NCBI RefSeq assembly: GCF_001294335.1
Contig: NZ_LGKG01000152.1
Span: 1 to 64,000, forward strand
From: Streptomyces chattanoogensis
GTDB lineage: Bacteria > Actinomycetota > Actinomycetes > Streptomycetales > Streptomycetaceae
DNA: 64,000 nt
Direction of reading: 5' to 3'
The notes beneath the pieces are model-generated. The model saw nothing but the letters and a program-made list of their open reading frames with translations, had not been told where the DNA came from and searched no databases. Position 1 is the first letter of the stretch. Each line of letters begins with the position of its first letter. The position numbers were made by a program, and so were the translations under genes. Of the stretch, positions 35,440 through 44,131 are shown piece after piece.

Positions 35440-35652
35440 GGCAGCAGGCTAGGCGAACGACCGTTAGCCGGAGCAGGGGCTCCCGCTGTGACCTTGCCCT
35501 CTTTGGCCTGGCGTTTGTCCGTATTCGGACCGACATCGCGCCGGGAGTGATCGGTGTGCCGAAGGTGCCGGGTGGTGATCGTCCGGTTCTGTACGGTGGG
35601 CGCGGCACCCTCCCCCAAGCTCTCAAGGAGCAGGGACCCCCTGAGGAGCGCG

Positions 35653-36912
35653 ATGTCCAGGCTGCCGACCGCCCGCATCACGACCGTCGTCCTGGTCGCG
35701 TCCGCGACCGTGCTCCTGTGGGCGCTGTCCCGGCCCCCCGCCCCGGACCGGGCCGCGCCCTGTACCGCCCGCCGGATCGCCTCCTGGACCGCCGATACCG
35801 GACACACCGCCGCATTCGCCCGTTACGGGGACGACAACACCCGGACCGACGACTGGACCGGCGGCGACGGCACCCATTCCGTACGCCTCCCCGACGGCCG
35901 GACGCTCTGGCTGTTCTCCGACACCTTCCTGGACCGGGTGCAGCCGCCGCCCAACCCCCAGGGCCGGCCGCACCGTTGGCGGACGTCCGACCACGGCGGC
36001 ACCCCCTACCTCCGGCACAACTCCTTGGTCGTGACGTCCCGTTCGGGACGGCCGGAGCGCACCCTGACCGGCGGCACCCCGGCCGCGCCCGGACCGTTCT
36101 TCCCGGACCCGCCGGACGGCGGCTGGCGCTGGCCGGTCCAGGCGCATGTGGAGCCCCGGACGCCCGGGTCGCCCGAGAAGGTCGTCCGCGTCCTGCTGTG
36201 GAACCGTGCCCCCGGCACCGGCCCGTGGATCTTCGGTGTGCCGCGCGGCACCGAGGTCGCCACGCTGTCCCTGCCGGACCTGCGCCTGGAAGGGATCACC
36301 GAGGCGGTCGGCCGGTCGGACGTCGCGGACCCGGGGCGACGGGTCCTCTACGGGACGGCGTCGGTCACCGACGGCGCCTGGACCTATGTCTTCGGCGGCG
36401 ACGACCCGCCGTCGTCACCGGCCTCCAGCGCCTACCTCGCCCGGGTCCCGGCCGGGCGGCTCGGGGACCGGGAGCGGTGGCGCTACTGGGACGGCGCCCA
36501 CTGGCGGCGCCGGGCCGAGGACGCCCGGCCGGTGCTGCACGCGGGCGGGCGGCGCGGCGTCGGCAGCGCCTTCACCGTCGTCCGCGACGGCGGGACCTGG
36601 GTACTGCTCACCATGGACACCGGGGGCGCGGGCACCGCCGGGATGCGCACGGTCACCAGCTACTGGTCGTGCGCACCCTACGGGCCCTGGCACGGCCCGG
36701 ACGGCCGTCTCACCCCGCCCCGCCCCGCCGACCCCGCGCCGCAGTACGTGGCCGCCTACAACCCCCAGGCGCACCCGGAGTTCACCGCGTCCGGGCAGCT
36801 GCTGCTCAGCTATGACATCAACTGGCTGGGCCCGGCCCCGGCGGACCCGCACCTCAACGGCAATGTGGCGCTCTACCGGCCGCGCTTCCTGCGGCTGCGG
36901 CTGGGGCCCTGA
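35653..36912 (+). CDS. Exported DUF4185 protein
   Basis: The 419-residue protein begins with a membrane anchor or signal (ITTVVLVASATVLLWALS). A beta-propeller-like domain of the DUF4185 type follows, with blade motifs such as RLPDGRTLWLFSDTFLD, HNSLVV, ASVTDGAWTYVFGGDDPP and SAFTVVRDGGTWVLLTMDTG. AYNPQAHPEFTASGQLLLSYDINW near the C-terminus is typical. GAGGAG lies before ATG 35653. Related proteins are thought to bind or cleave carbohydrates outside the cell, but none is well studied. It is divergent from mutA, with 213 bases between the two starts. Confidence 0.8.
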   Translation: MSRLPTARITTVVLVASATVLLWALSRPPAPDRAAPCTARRIASWTADTGHTAAFARYGDDNTRTDDWTGGDGTHSVRLPDGRTLWLFSDTFLDRVQPPPNPQGRPHRWRTSDHGGTPYLRHNSLVVTSRSGRPERTLTGGTPAAPGPFFPDPPDGGWRWPVQAHVEPRTPGSPEKVVRVLLWNRAPGTGPWIFGVPRGTEVATLSLPDLRLEGITEAVGRSDVADPGRRVLYGTASVTDGAWTYVFGGDDPPSSPASSAYLARVPAGRLGDRERWRYWDGAHWRRRAEDARPVLHAGGRRGVGSAFTVVRDGGTWVLLTMDTGGAGTAGMRTVTSYWSCAPYGPWHGPDGRLTPPRPADPAPQYVAAYNPQAHPEFTASGQLLLSYDINWLGPAPADPHLNGNVALYRPRFLRLRLGP

Positions 36913-36939
36913 GGAGGCTCGACTCCCGTGCCGGGATTC

Positions 36940-37341
36940 TCAACTCCCATGCCGCACACGCCACTTACGGGCTTCCTCGTCGATGTCGAAGGGGGTGAGG
37001 TGGAGCGGCGGCCCCTCGGGCGGCCGGCACAGCGCGGCGCGGATCCGTTCGTTGATGTCGGTCAGAACGCGGCGCAGGGCCGCCTCCGTCGGGGCGTGGG
37101 ACGCCGCCTCCAGCGCGTCCTCGGCCTCCTTGCGCAGCACCAGCGACGGCGGCAGACACGAGACGTTCTCGCGGCGCATCTTGTCCTTGATCCACCACAG
37201 CTCGTCATACGGCTGGTCGAGATCGCGCAGCGGTTTGCCCTTGCCGGCCAGGTGGGCGAAGTCACCGCGCTCGGTCGCTTCCCGGATCTGTTTGTCCACC
37301 CAGCTCTCGAAGTCGACGCCAGGCGGTTTTCGCTCGGTCAT
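36940..37341 (-). CDS. DUF1992 (DnaJC28-related) protein
   Basis: The 133-residue protein matches DUF1992: FESWVDKQIREATERGDFAHLAGKGKPLRDLDQPYDELWWIKDKMRRENVSCLPPSLVLRKEAEDAL, with the terminal helix LTDINERIRAAL and the closing HLTPFDIDEEARKWR. In eukaryotes the same segment is part of the DnaJ-related protein DNAJC28; its role in bacteria is unknown. It converges with the DUF4185 gene. It has 36 bases to the lipoprotein gene on the same strand, so may share its transcript. Confidence 0.85.
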   Translation of the reverse strand: MTERKPPGVDFESWVDKQIREATERGDFAHLAGKGKPLRDLDQPYDELWWIKDKMRRENVSCLPPSLVLRKEAEDALEAASHAPTEAALRRVLTDINERIRAALCRPPEGPPLHLTPFDIDEEARKWRVRHGS

Positions 37342-37377
37342 ACAGCCACCGTAACGCGCCCCGCCGACAGCGCGGGG

Positions 37378-37956
37378 TCAGTGCGCCGCCGCATCCGGGC
37401 TCGGCTGGACCACCGGGAAGGCGTTGTTGCCGCCGCAGACCATGGGGCCGACGCGGACGCCCTGGCCCGTCACCGTGACGGTGACCTCGCCCGGCGGCTT
37501 GTTGCCCGGGACCCGGGCGTTGGCCGCCGTGCACACCAGCTGGTTCAGCGAGGCGGAGTCCAGCAGCTTCGCATTCATGGGCAGCGCGAGGTGCACGGTG
37601 CCCCGGCCGGTGGTGGCGAGCAGCCGGCCCGGGAACTTCGGCAGCACGCTGGAGAGGCCGCGCTGCCGTTCGGCGTGGTTGGGGCCGTCCATCAGCAGCT
37701 CGATGGCGTTCTGCGGGTCCACCGGTGCCTTGGCCGGGCGGGTCGCCGAGCGCAGCCCGCTCGGTCCGTAGAAGAACAGCTGGACATCGGCGGCGGGCTG
37801 GCCGGGCGACTTCACCCCGGCGGCGGGCTCACCCGCGTCGATGACATCCGTGGGTGCGATCCCGCAGCCGGACAGCGCACAGGCCAGAACGCCGGCCAGC
37901 AATCCGGTCGCCAGGCCGCCCGCGAGGCCGGTCGTCACGGCGTTCGGGACCTTCAT
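37378..37956 (-). CDS. GerMN-like lipoprotein, third gene of a two-component operon
   Basis: The 192-residue protein has an N-terminal signal with lipobox LSGCG (Cys after ALACALSGC). It has a compact domain (VQLFFYGPSGLRSATRPAKAPVDPQNAIELLMDGP, LNQLVCTAANARV) close to the GerMN domain of spore-germination and two-component accessory lipoproteins. Its ATG overlaps the kinase stop as ATGA, so it is translated with the sensor. Such lipoproteins tune the adjacent kinase in the extracytoplasmic space. It sits last in a regulator-kinase-lipoprotein operon like afsQ or cse systems. Which one cannot be settled here. Confidence 0.8.
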   Translation of the reverse strand: MKVPNAVTTGLAGGLATGLLAGVLACALSGCGIAPTDVIDAGEPAAGVKSPGQPAADVQLFFYGPSGLRSATRPAKAPVDPQNAIELLMDGPNHAERQRGLSSVLPKFPGRLLATTGRGTVHLALPMNAKLLDSASLNQLVCTAANARVPGNKPPGEVTVTVTGQGVRVGPMVCGGNNAFPVVQPSPDAAAH

Positions 37957-39494
37957 GCGTCGTTCTCCTTCTCGGTCCCGGGGCAGGCGGCGTCCCGCCC
38001 GTCGTCCGCCGTGGTGTGCTCCGGCGCCCGGCGCAGCGGCAGATCCACGGTGAAGACGGCGCCGCCCTCGGGGCAGTTGGCGGCGCGCAGGGTGCCGCCG
38101 TGCAGCCGTACGTTCTCCAGCGCGATGGCCAGGCCCAGGCCGCTGCCCTCCGACCGGGCGCGGGCCGAGTCGGCCTTGTAGAAGCGGTCGAAGACATGCG
38201 GCAGGACCTCGGGGTCGATACCGGGGCCGCTGTCGGCGATCTCGATCAGCAGCCGGTCCGCGCCCGGCTCCGGAGCGTGCAGCAGCACACGGACCGGCTC
38301 GCCGCCGTGGTGCAGGGCGTTGCCGACCAGGTTGGCGACGACCACGTCCAGCCGCCGGGGGTCCAGCCGGGCCCGTACGTCCTGAGGCAGCTCCGCCGTC
38401 ACCCGCTGCTGCCAGGCCCTGGCCTGCAGCGTCTTGCGGATGGTCTCGGCGACGTCCACCTCGTCGAGATGCAGCGCCGCGGCCCCCGCGTCGAACCGCG
38501 AGACCTCCATCAGGTCCTCCACCATCCGCGCCAGCTTGCCGGTCTCCTGGCTGATCAGCCGGACCGCGGCGGCGGTGTCGGGGTCGAGGGATTCGGCGTC
38601 CTCGTCCAGGACGTCGGTGACCGCGGACATCGCCGCCAGCGGCGTGCGCAGCTCGTGCGAGACATCGGCGGCGAACCGCCGGGCATTGGCCTCCAGCCGG
38701 CGCAGCTCCGCCACGCTCTCCTCCAGTTCGGCGGCCATGTCGTTGAAATTCCGGGACAGATCGGCGAGTTCGTCGGTGCCCTTGACCTCCAGCCGGGTGT
38801 CCAGCTCGCCCTTGGCCAGCCGCCCGGCCGCCTGCCGCAGCCGCCGTACGGGCCGCAGCACCCCGCGCGCGGCCAGCAGCGCCGGGATCACGGCCAGCCC
38901 CAGCACCGGCAGCGCACCGCCGCGGGCCGCGCTCACCAGCGCCTCGACATTGGCCTCCTCGGCGCTCAGCGGCAGCTGGGCGTAGACGGTCAGCGCGGAG
39001 GCCTTGCCGTCCGCCTGCCGCACCGGCATCCCGATCAGCAGCCAGGGGTCGCCGGCGCGGATGATGCGCTGGAACACCGGCACATGGCGCTTCTCCACCG
39101 ACTCCCGCAGGTCCGCCGGGACCATCACACCGCCGTGCAGTGCGCTGTCCTCGCTGTCCGGGACGCCGCTGTAGTGCACGGAGATGTCCCAGTCCCGGGA
39201 GGTGCCCGAGCGCTCCAGCTGCACCCGGAAGAAGTCCAGGTCCGACTGGGACGGCGGGACCGCGAGCTCCGGCGCCAGCGAATTGATCTGCGCCCGCAGG
39301 TCGTTGACGGCGATGTCCTGGGAGCGCTGCAGGATGGCGTTACGGGCCTCGCGGTAGGTCAGGCTCGCGGTGGTCAGCGCGCTCACCGCGGCCACCAGCA
39401 CAAACGCGACGACGAGCCGGGCGCGCAGCCCGCGCAGCCGGGTGGGCACGAGTCGGGTGGGGACCAGCCGGCCCAGCCAGCCCAGGCGGCTCAC
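37953..39494 (-). CDS. Sensor histidine kinase (OmpR-partner type)
   Basis: The 513-residue kinase has one membrane helix near residue 30 (RLVVAFVLVAAVSALTTASL), a periplasmic domain of about 130 residues, and a second helix (LPVLGLAVIPALLAA). A HAMP linker follows, then HisKA with ADVSHELRTPLAAM (His280) and HATPase with NLVGNALHHGG and IADSGPGIDPE, FYKADSARARSEGSGLGLAI. The GTG at 39494 overlaps the regulator stop by four bases. An 8-residue tandem LVPTRLVPTRL near the N-terminus reflects a small duplication. The layout and coupled lipoprotein resemble AfsQ2 or CseC; the periplasmic domain would detect an envelope signal. Confidence 0.88.
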   Translation of the reverse strand: MSRLGWLGRLVPTRLVPTRLRGLRARLVVAFVLVAAVSALTTASLTYREARNAILQRSQDIAVNDLRAQINSLAPELAVPPSQSDLDFFRVQLERSGTSRDWDISVHYSGVPDSEDSALHGGVMVPADLRESVEKRHVPVFQRIIRAGDPWLLIGMPVRQADGKASALTVYAQLPLSAEEANVEALVSAARGGALPVLGLAVIPALLAARGVLRPVRRLRQAAGRLAKGELDTRLEVKGTDELADLSRNFNDMAAELEESVAELRRLEANARRFAADVSHELRTPLAAMSAVTDVLDEDAESLDPDTAAAVRLISQETGKLARMVEDLMEVSRFDAGAAALHLDEVDVAETIRKTLQARAWQQRVTAELPQDVRARLDPRRLDVVVANLVGNALHHGGEPVRVLLHAPEPGADRLLIEIADSGPGIDPEVLPHVFDRFYKADSARARSEGSGLGLAIALENVRLHGGTLRAANCPEGGAVFTVDLPLRRAPEHTTADDGRDAACPGTEKENDA

Positions 39495-40195
39495 AGCGGC
39501 CCGAAGCGGTAACCGAAGCCCCGCACGGTCTGGACGTAACGGGGGCTGCGCGGGGTGTCCTCTATCTTCGTCCGCAGCCGCATCACACACGCGTCCACCA
39601 GCCGGGCATCGCCGTGGTAGCTGTGCTCCCAGACGTGCTCCAGCAGCTGCTGGCGGCTGAAGACCTGCCCCGGGGTGGCCGACAGGAACAGCAGCAGCTT
39701 CATCTCCGAGGGGGCCAGCGCCAGATCCTGGCCGCCCTTGCCGACGACGAGACCGGCCCGGTCGATGGCCAGCTCCCCGTACGTCTCGACGGGCGCCGGG
39801 CCCGGCTCCGTGGCCGGTTCGCCGCCCGCGGGCAGCGCCGTACGGCGCAGCACCGCCCGGATCCGCGCCTCGAGTACCTCGCCCCGGGCCGGTTTGACGA
39901 TGTAGTCGTCCGCACCGGCCTCCAGCCCCAGCACCACGTCCAGATCGTCGCCGCGGGCGGTGAGCATGATGATCGGCAGCTGCCGCTCGGCGCGGATCAG
40001 CCGGCAGACCTCGAACCCGTCCTTGCCGGGCAGCATCAGATCCAGCAGGACGATGTCCGGGCGGAAGACCGGCAGCACCTCGAGCCCTTCTTCGCCGCTG
40101 GCCGCGGCCGCCACCTCATGGCCGCGCCGCCGTAGTGCGAGGGTCACTCCGTCCCGTACGGCGGCGTCGTCCTCGATCAGAAGTACACGTGGCAT
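39491..40195 (-). CDS. OmpR-family response regulator
   Basis: The 234-residue regulator has a receiver domain (VLLIEDDAAVRDGV, phospho-acceptor Asp52 in PDIVLLDLMLPG, LTARGDD, VKPARGEVL). A winged-helix OmpR/PhoB output domain follows: LAPSEMKLLLFLSATPGQVFSRQQLLEHVWEHSYHGDARLVDACVMRLRTKIED, ending in VRGFGYRF. ATG 40195 is used. It is first of a three-gene operon (regulator, kinase, lipoprotein) with overlapping stops and starts. It is divergent from a polysaccharide deacetylase, 177 bases away, whose expression it may influence. It is AfsQ1- or CseB-like by eye; I cannot name it surely. Confidence 0.9.
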   Translation of the reverse strand: MPRVLLIEDDAAVRDGVTLALRRRGHEVAAAASGEEGLEVLPVFRPDIVLLDLMLPGKDGFEVCRLIRAERQLPIIMLTARGDDLDVVLGLEAGADDYIVKPARGEVLEARIRAVLRRTALPAGGEPATEPGPAPVETYGELAIDRAGLVVGKGGQDLALAPSEMKLLLFLSATPGQVFSRQQLLEHVWEHSYHGDARLVDACVMRLRTKIEDTPRSPRYVQTVRGFGYRFGPL

Positions 40196-40372
40196 GGGAC
40201 CAGTATCAATAAGTTTCTTGATGGATTCGTAACAGGAGCAGCCTGCCACCCGTTCCGTGCATCTGACCTGATGCAGGGCGGTGCGCGCGACGTCACCACC
40301 GCCATCGGTACGCACGCATCGTGACGCACACATCGCTGTGCACACGAGCTTCGGGTGAGGGACGGGATTCAC

Positions 40373-41146
40373 ATGGCACGGCGCTTCGGCATCGAGGGCG
40401 GGATCATCGGAGTGGTCGCGGCGGCGGCCGTGTCACTGACCGCCGTGGGGATTGTGGCGTTCACCCAGCTCGGTGGCACCGATCAGGCCAGCGCCGACAC
40501 CGTCGACGCGGGCAAGGGCCGGCAGGCGGCCCGTCCCGTCAAGGTGAAGTCGTCGATCGTGCATGCCTCCGACCGCCCCGGGCGCAGTCTCAACATCACC
40601 ATTGACGACGGCCCGGACCCGGTCTGGACCCCGAAGGTGCTGGAGGTCCTGAAGAAGCACGACGTCAAGGCCACCTTCTGCATGATCGGCCCGCAGGCCG
40701 CGGCCCACCCCGACATCGTCAAGCAGGTGGTGGCCGGCGGCCACAAGCTCTGCGACCACAGCGTGAGCCACAACACCGGTATGGACCACCGCCCCGAGAG
40801 CTACCAGTCCCAGGAGATACTCGAGGCCCAGAAGATGATCGAGAAGGCGGCGGGCGGCGCCAAGGTGGAGTACTACCGCGCCCCCGGCGGCGCCTTCACC
40901 CCGTACAGCCGGCAGCTCGCCGCGGACCACGGGATGCGCCCGCTGGGCTGGAACGTCGACAGCAAGGACTTCGAGAGCGGCAGTGTCGGGGCGATCGAAC
41001 TGCGGGTGCGCGGGGAGCTGTCCAACGGGCCGACCGTGCTCTTCCACGACGGCGGCGGCAACCGCGCCCTGACGGTCGAGTCGCTGGACCGGCTGCTGCC
41101 GTGGATGAAGCAGGACGGGTACGGGTTCGGGTTCCCGCAGCGGTAG
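40373..41146 (+). CDS. Polysaccharide deacetylase (NodB/CE4 domain)
   Basis: The 257-residue protein has an N-terminal membrane anchor or signal (GGIIGVVAAAAVSLTAVGIVAF) and a CE4 domain: motif 1 TIDDGPDPVWTPKVLEVL, motif 2 CDHSVSHNTGMDHR (metal His pair), motif 3 YYRAPGGAFTPYS, motif 4 WNVDSKDFESGS and motif 5 VLFHDGGGNRALTVE. All catalytic residues are present. It probably removes acetyl groups from peptidoglycan or chitin-like polymers outside the membrane. ATG 40373 follows GAGGGACGGGA. A strong terminator hairpin lies right after the stop, before the convergent SsgA-like gene. Confidence 0.9.
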   Translation: MARRFGIEGGIIGVVAAAAVSLTAVGIVAFTQLGGTDQASADTVDAGKGRQAARPVKVKSSIVHASDRPGRSLNITIDDGPDPVWTPKVLEVLKKHDVKATFCMIGPQAAAHPDIVKQVVAGGHKLCDHSVSHNTGMDHRPESYQSQEILEAQKMIEKAAGGAKVEYYRAPGGAFTPYSRQLAADHGMRPLGWNVDSKDFESGSVGAIELRVRGELSNGPTVLFHDGGGNRALTVESLDRLLPWMKQDGYGFGFPQR

Positions 41147-41160
41147 CGGTACCGGTCATG

Positions 41161-41200
41161 GTGCGGGCCGGGGGCGGCTTTCGGGAGCCCCCGGCCGCAC
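41161..41200. terminator. Strong hairpin between convergent deacetylase and SsgA-like genes
   Basis: GTGCGG-G-CCGGGGGC pairs with GCCCCCGG-CCGCAC, 14 pairs with one bulged G, loop 11 bases. It lies between the two stop codons and serves as a good bidirectional terminator. Confidence 0.8.
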
Positions 41201-41204
41201 GCGT

Positions 41205-41618
41205 TCAGGCCGCGCCGAACAGCTCCGCCAGGCCGCGCTCGACGGCGAGCTGCGTCTGTTCCCGGCCCGCGGGCACGGCCTCGTAGGAGCGCGCCAGGAA
41301 CAGCCGGACGTCCGCGGTCCGCAGCTGCACCATGGCGATGCCCTCGTCCGCGTGGAACTCCATCACCGTGCGGTCCGGCCCCGACGGCCGCACCCGCACA
41401 TCGCCCCGCCCGGCCGGCCCGCGCAGCCCCTCGGCCAGCAGCTCCCGCGCGAACGCCCAGTCCACCGCCGCCCCGTCCAGCGAGATCTCCGGCGGGAACG
41501 ACATCCGTACGGCGAGCGGGTCGGCGGGCCGGTAGTGCAGCACGGCCGGCACCGCGTGCGGGCCGGAGGCGGTCGCGAGGAGACGGATCTGAACGGCTTG
41601 GTCGATGACGCTGGGCAT
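41205..41618 (-). CDS. SsgA-like sporulation/cell-division protein (first copy)
   Basis: The 137-residue protein is an SsgA-like protein (SALP): MPSVIDQAVQIRLLATASGPHAVPAVLHYRPADPLAVRMSFPP, then WAFARELLAEGLRGPAGRGDVRVRPSG and MVQLRTADVRLFLARSYEAVPAGREQ. These are the standard SALP blocks. SALPs occur only in sporulating actinomycetes and control septum placement and cell-wall remodelling. It converges with the deacetylase. A second SALP with the same architecture lies at 48195 on the same strand. They share MPxVI-QAVQ-RL-ATA, F-R-LLAEGLR and FLAR-Y-AV, so both belong to one subgroup. Confidence 0.9.
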   Translation of the reverse strand: MPSVIDQAVQIRLLATASGPHAVPAVLHYRPADPLAVRMSFPPEISLDGAAVDWAFARELLAEGLRGPAGRGDVRVRPSGPDRTVMEFHADEGIAMVQLRTADVRLFLARSYEAVPAGREQTQLAVERGLAELFGAA

Positions 41619-41770
41619 CGCGCTGCTCCCTCACGGCGGGCGGTCGTCGAGACGGCTCAACCAGTAGGACGCCGGGCGGACGAGGGCCGTGCATGGGACG
41701 GCGGTGCGATCTGTGTGAGGTACGTCACGTTTCCCCGTGTCGTGTCACCGGGCCACCGCGCCGCCATGCC

Positions 41771-43036
41771 CTACGCCGCCGTGTGGAACAGCGCCGCCGC
41801 CTCGCCCCGCGACCCGACCCCCAGTTTTGTCAGGATGTTCGCGACATGGAACTTCACCGTCGACTGGCTGATGTGCAGTTCCTCCGCGATCGCCCGGTTA
41901 CGGTGCCCGAGCGCCAGCCGCGCCAGCACCTGCAACTCCCGCTCGCCCAGGGCGGTGAGCGGATCGGGCGCCGGGTCCTGGGCGGCGCTCAGCGGGATGG
42001 CCGCGGTCACCGTGGATCCCCAGCCGGGCACCGCATCGACGTCGAGCCGACCGTTCAGGACGTCGAGCCGTTCCCTGAGCAGACCGGGGGAGAGGGCGCG
42101 CTCGGTGAGGGTGCCGGGCCCGTCGTCGCGCACTGTCGCCCGCAGTTCCCCGTCGGTGAGCTGCCAGCCGACGTGGACGCGGCTCACCGCCTCCTGCTCC
42201 AGTACCTTCAGCAGCACTGCCCGGACCGTGGCCCGCGCCGTGTGTGCCACATCGGCGGCCAGCGTCCGCGCGGTGTCCGGTGCGCCAAGCTCCAGCCGTA
42301 CGGGGCTGTAGCGCACCAGCGGCCGCAGCGAGTCGGCGAGCCGGGCGAACGCCTGCCCGGCCGGCTCCTCGGCGATCGCCTGGTCCCGCTCCGCATCCGC
42401 CCGCAGCTCCACCAGCGCCGAGACGGCCAGATCCGTGGCGGTGGCGCGGGCCGCCGCATCGTCCAGCGTCCGGCTGCGCAGCACCCCCAGCAGCCCGGTG
42501 AGCACGGCCGAGTAGGTCTCGCCCAGTTCGGCGATCACCCGCGCCCGCGTCCCGGCGGCGGTCCGCGAACGGGCCAGCGCACCCGGCAGCGCCTCCGTCG
42601 CCATCCGGTCGAAATGGCTGGTCACCACGTCCCACAGGGCCTGTGCGAGGGTGACGGCCGACGCGTCGGCGGGGGTGGCGCCGGTCTCGCGTACGAGCAG
42701 CAGAACCGCACCCCGCGGCGTCGCGTCGCTGGTCACGGCGAGCACCGGCCGCTCGGCTCCGGCGACGGAGAGGACGCCCTGCCACGGCCGGCCCGGGGTG
42801 CCCGAGGCGAGCAGCGGCGCCAGGTCGGCGGTGCCGAGACGGCCGGTGATCTCCGGGTCGCCGTGCGTCTTGAACGGTGAGTGCGCGCAGTGCGTGGACA
42901 GTTCGGCCGCCGCGAGGTGCGGGACCGGCCCGGCCAGGACCTCGGACAACCGGGGCAGGATCCGGCCCAGCGGCCGGCGGATCACTTCGTAGGCGGCGGC
43001 GAGGGCGGGCACTGCTCCGGGTCCGGTCAACTCCAT
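41771..43036 (-). CDS. LuxR-family regulator with degenerate histidine-kinase domain
   Basis: The 421-residue protein ends in a LuxR helix-turn-helix: LGERELQVLARLALGHRNRAIAEELHISQSTVKFHVANILTKLGVGSRGE. Before it lies a kinase-like segment with a coiled helix RVIAELGETYSAVLTGLLGVLRSRTLDD where HisKA_3 kinases have R-x-x-x-E-L-H-D. Here Gly172-Glu173 stand in place of His-Asp. A HATPase-like region VRDDGPGTLTERALSPGLLRERLDVLNGRLDV-GWGSTVTAAIPL has D-box and G2 remnants but no clear N box. The first 150 residues look GAF-like. It may sense a ligand or nucleotide and bind DNA without phosphotransfer. It is divergent from the oxidoreductase at 43217. Confidence 0.8.
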   Translation of the reverse strand: MELTGPGAVPALAAAYEVIRRPLGRILPRLSEVLAGPVPHLAAAELSTHCAHSPFKTHGDPEITGRLGTADLAPLLASGTPGRPWQGVLSVAGAERPVLAVTSDATPRGAVLLLVRETGATPADASAVTLAQALWDVVTSHFDRMATEALPGALARSRTAAGTRARVIAELGETYSAVLTGLLGVLRSRTLDDAAARATATDLAVSALVELRADAERDQAIAEEPAGQAFARLADSLRPLVRYSPVRLELGAPDTARTLAADVAHTARATVRAVLLKVLEQEAVSRVHVGWQLTDGELRATVRDDGPGTLTERALSPGLLRERLDVLNGRLDVDAVPGWGSTVTAAIPLSAAQDPAPDPLTALGERELQVLARLALGHRNRAIAEELHISQSTVKFHVANILTKLGVGSRGEAAALFHTAA

Positions 43037-43166
43037 GCGGTGCAGCCTAGCCAGGGGGCCCGGCGCGCTGGCTGGCCGTTCGGACAGGCGGGACTGGCCC
43101 GATGACCGGCCGCCGAGGCCCTGCGTACGGACCAGGCTGAAACCGTCATCCCATCGCCATCCCATT

Positions 43167-43196
43167 GCTTCCAACTGCTTCCAACTGTTTCCAACG
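43167..43196. repeat. Three 10-bp direct repeats before the oxidoreductase
   Basis: GCTTCCAACT, GCTTCCAACT and GTTTCCAACG stand head to tail in the 180-base gap between the LuxR gene and the oxidoreductase. The 10-base period equals one helical turn, as in multi-site operators. AT content rises here too. Confidence 0.75.
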
Positions 43197-43216
43197 CATC
43201 GAACGGGGAGAACATC

Positions 43217-44131
43217 ATGCGAGCGATCACCTACAACACCTTCGGCGGCGCGGAGGTGCTGACCTACGGGCACATCGGCAAGCCGGAGCCCGCGCCGGGC
43301 GAGGTACGGGTCAAGGTGGTGACGGTCGGCGTCAACCCCCTTGACTACAAGCGGCGTTACGGATGGGTGGAGCAGTACTACCCGACGACGTTCCCCGCCG
43401 TCCCGGGCCTGGAGTTCGCCGGGGTGGTGGACGCGCTCGGCGACGGCGTCCGTGATCTGGCCGTCGGCGACGAGGTCTTCGGCTGGACCAGCACGGGGGC
43501 GTACGCGGAGTACGCCATCGCGGGGGACATCGTCCGTAAGCCCGCCGAGCTCTCCTTCGCGGCCGCCGCGGCGCTGCCCGTCGCCGGTGAGACCGCCCAG
43601 CGCGTTCTCGACGCGCTCGGCCTGAAGGACGGCGAGACGCTCCTCCTGCACGGCGCGGCGGGCGCGGTCGGGCAGGTGGCTGTACAGCTCGCGGTGGCCC
43701 TGGGCGCCACCGTGATCGGTACGGCGTCCCCGGCCAATCACGACTTCCTGCGCGCGCTGGGTGCGGTACCGGTGGCGTACGGCGACGGTCTCGCCGACCG
43801 GGTGCGGGCGGCCGCGCCGCAGGGCATCGACGCGGTCTTCGACGCGGCCGGCCACGATGCGCTGCCGGCGTCGATCGCGCTGCGCGGCGGGACGGCCGAC
43901 CGCATCGTCACCATCGCCGATACCCACGCCGCCGAGCACGGGGTGCCGTTCTCCGCGGGCGGTACGCCCCCGGAGACGGTCCGTGCCTGGCTGGCCGCGC
44001 AGGCCCGCCTGGCCGTCGAGGGCCGGCTGACCGTGCCGGTCGTCGGGACCTTCCCGCTCGCCGACGCCGCCAGGGCGCAGGAGCTGAGCGAGGCGGGGCA
44101 TGTGCGCGGCAAACTGGTCATCGAGATCTGA
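43217..44131 (+). CDS. NADP-dependent quinone oxidoreductase (MDR family)
   Basis: The 304-residue protein is a zinc-free medium-chain dehydrogenase. It has KPEPAPGEVRVKVVTVGVNPLDYKRRYG, FPAVPGLEFAGVVDALGDGV, the Rossmann site LLLHGAAGAVGQVAVQLAVALGATVIGTASPANHDFLRALGA, and the ending ADAARAQELSEAGHVRGKLVIEI. The pattern is that of quinone or enone reductases. ATG 43217 has GGGGAG eight bases before it. The LuxR-type gene is divergent and three decamer repeats lie between, so that protein may repress or activate it. The last 14 bases overlap the convergent PH-domain gene. Confidence 0.88.
   Translation: MRAITYNTFGGAEVLTYGHIGKPEPAPGEVRVKVVTVGVNPLDYKRRYGWVEQYYPTTFPAVPGLEFAGVVDALGDGVRDLAVGDEVFGWTSTGAYAEYAIAGDIVRKPAELSFAAAAALPVAGETAQRVLDALGLKDGETLLLHGAAGAVGQVAVQLAVALGATVIGTASPANHDFLRALGAVPVAYGDGLADRVRAAAPQGIDAVFDAAGHDALPASIALRGGTADRIVTIADTHAAEHGVPFSAGGTPPETVRAWLAAQARLAVEGRLTVPVVGTFPLADAARAQELSEAGHVRGKLVIEI

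Noticed and set aside
43167..43196. Possible CRISPR array
   Set aside because: Only three adjacent decamers with no spacers; no other regularly spaced repeat was seen in the window and no cas genes.
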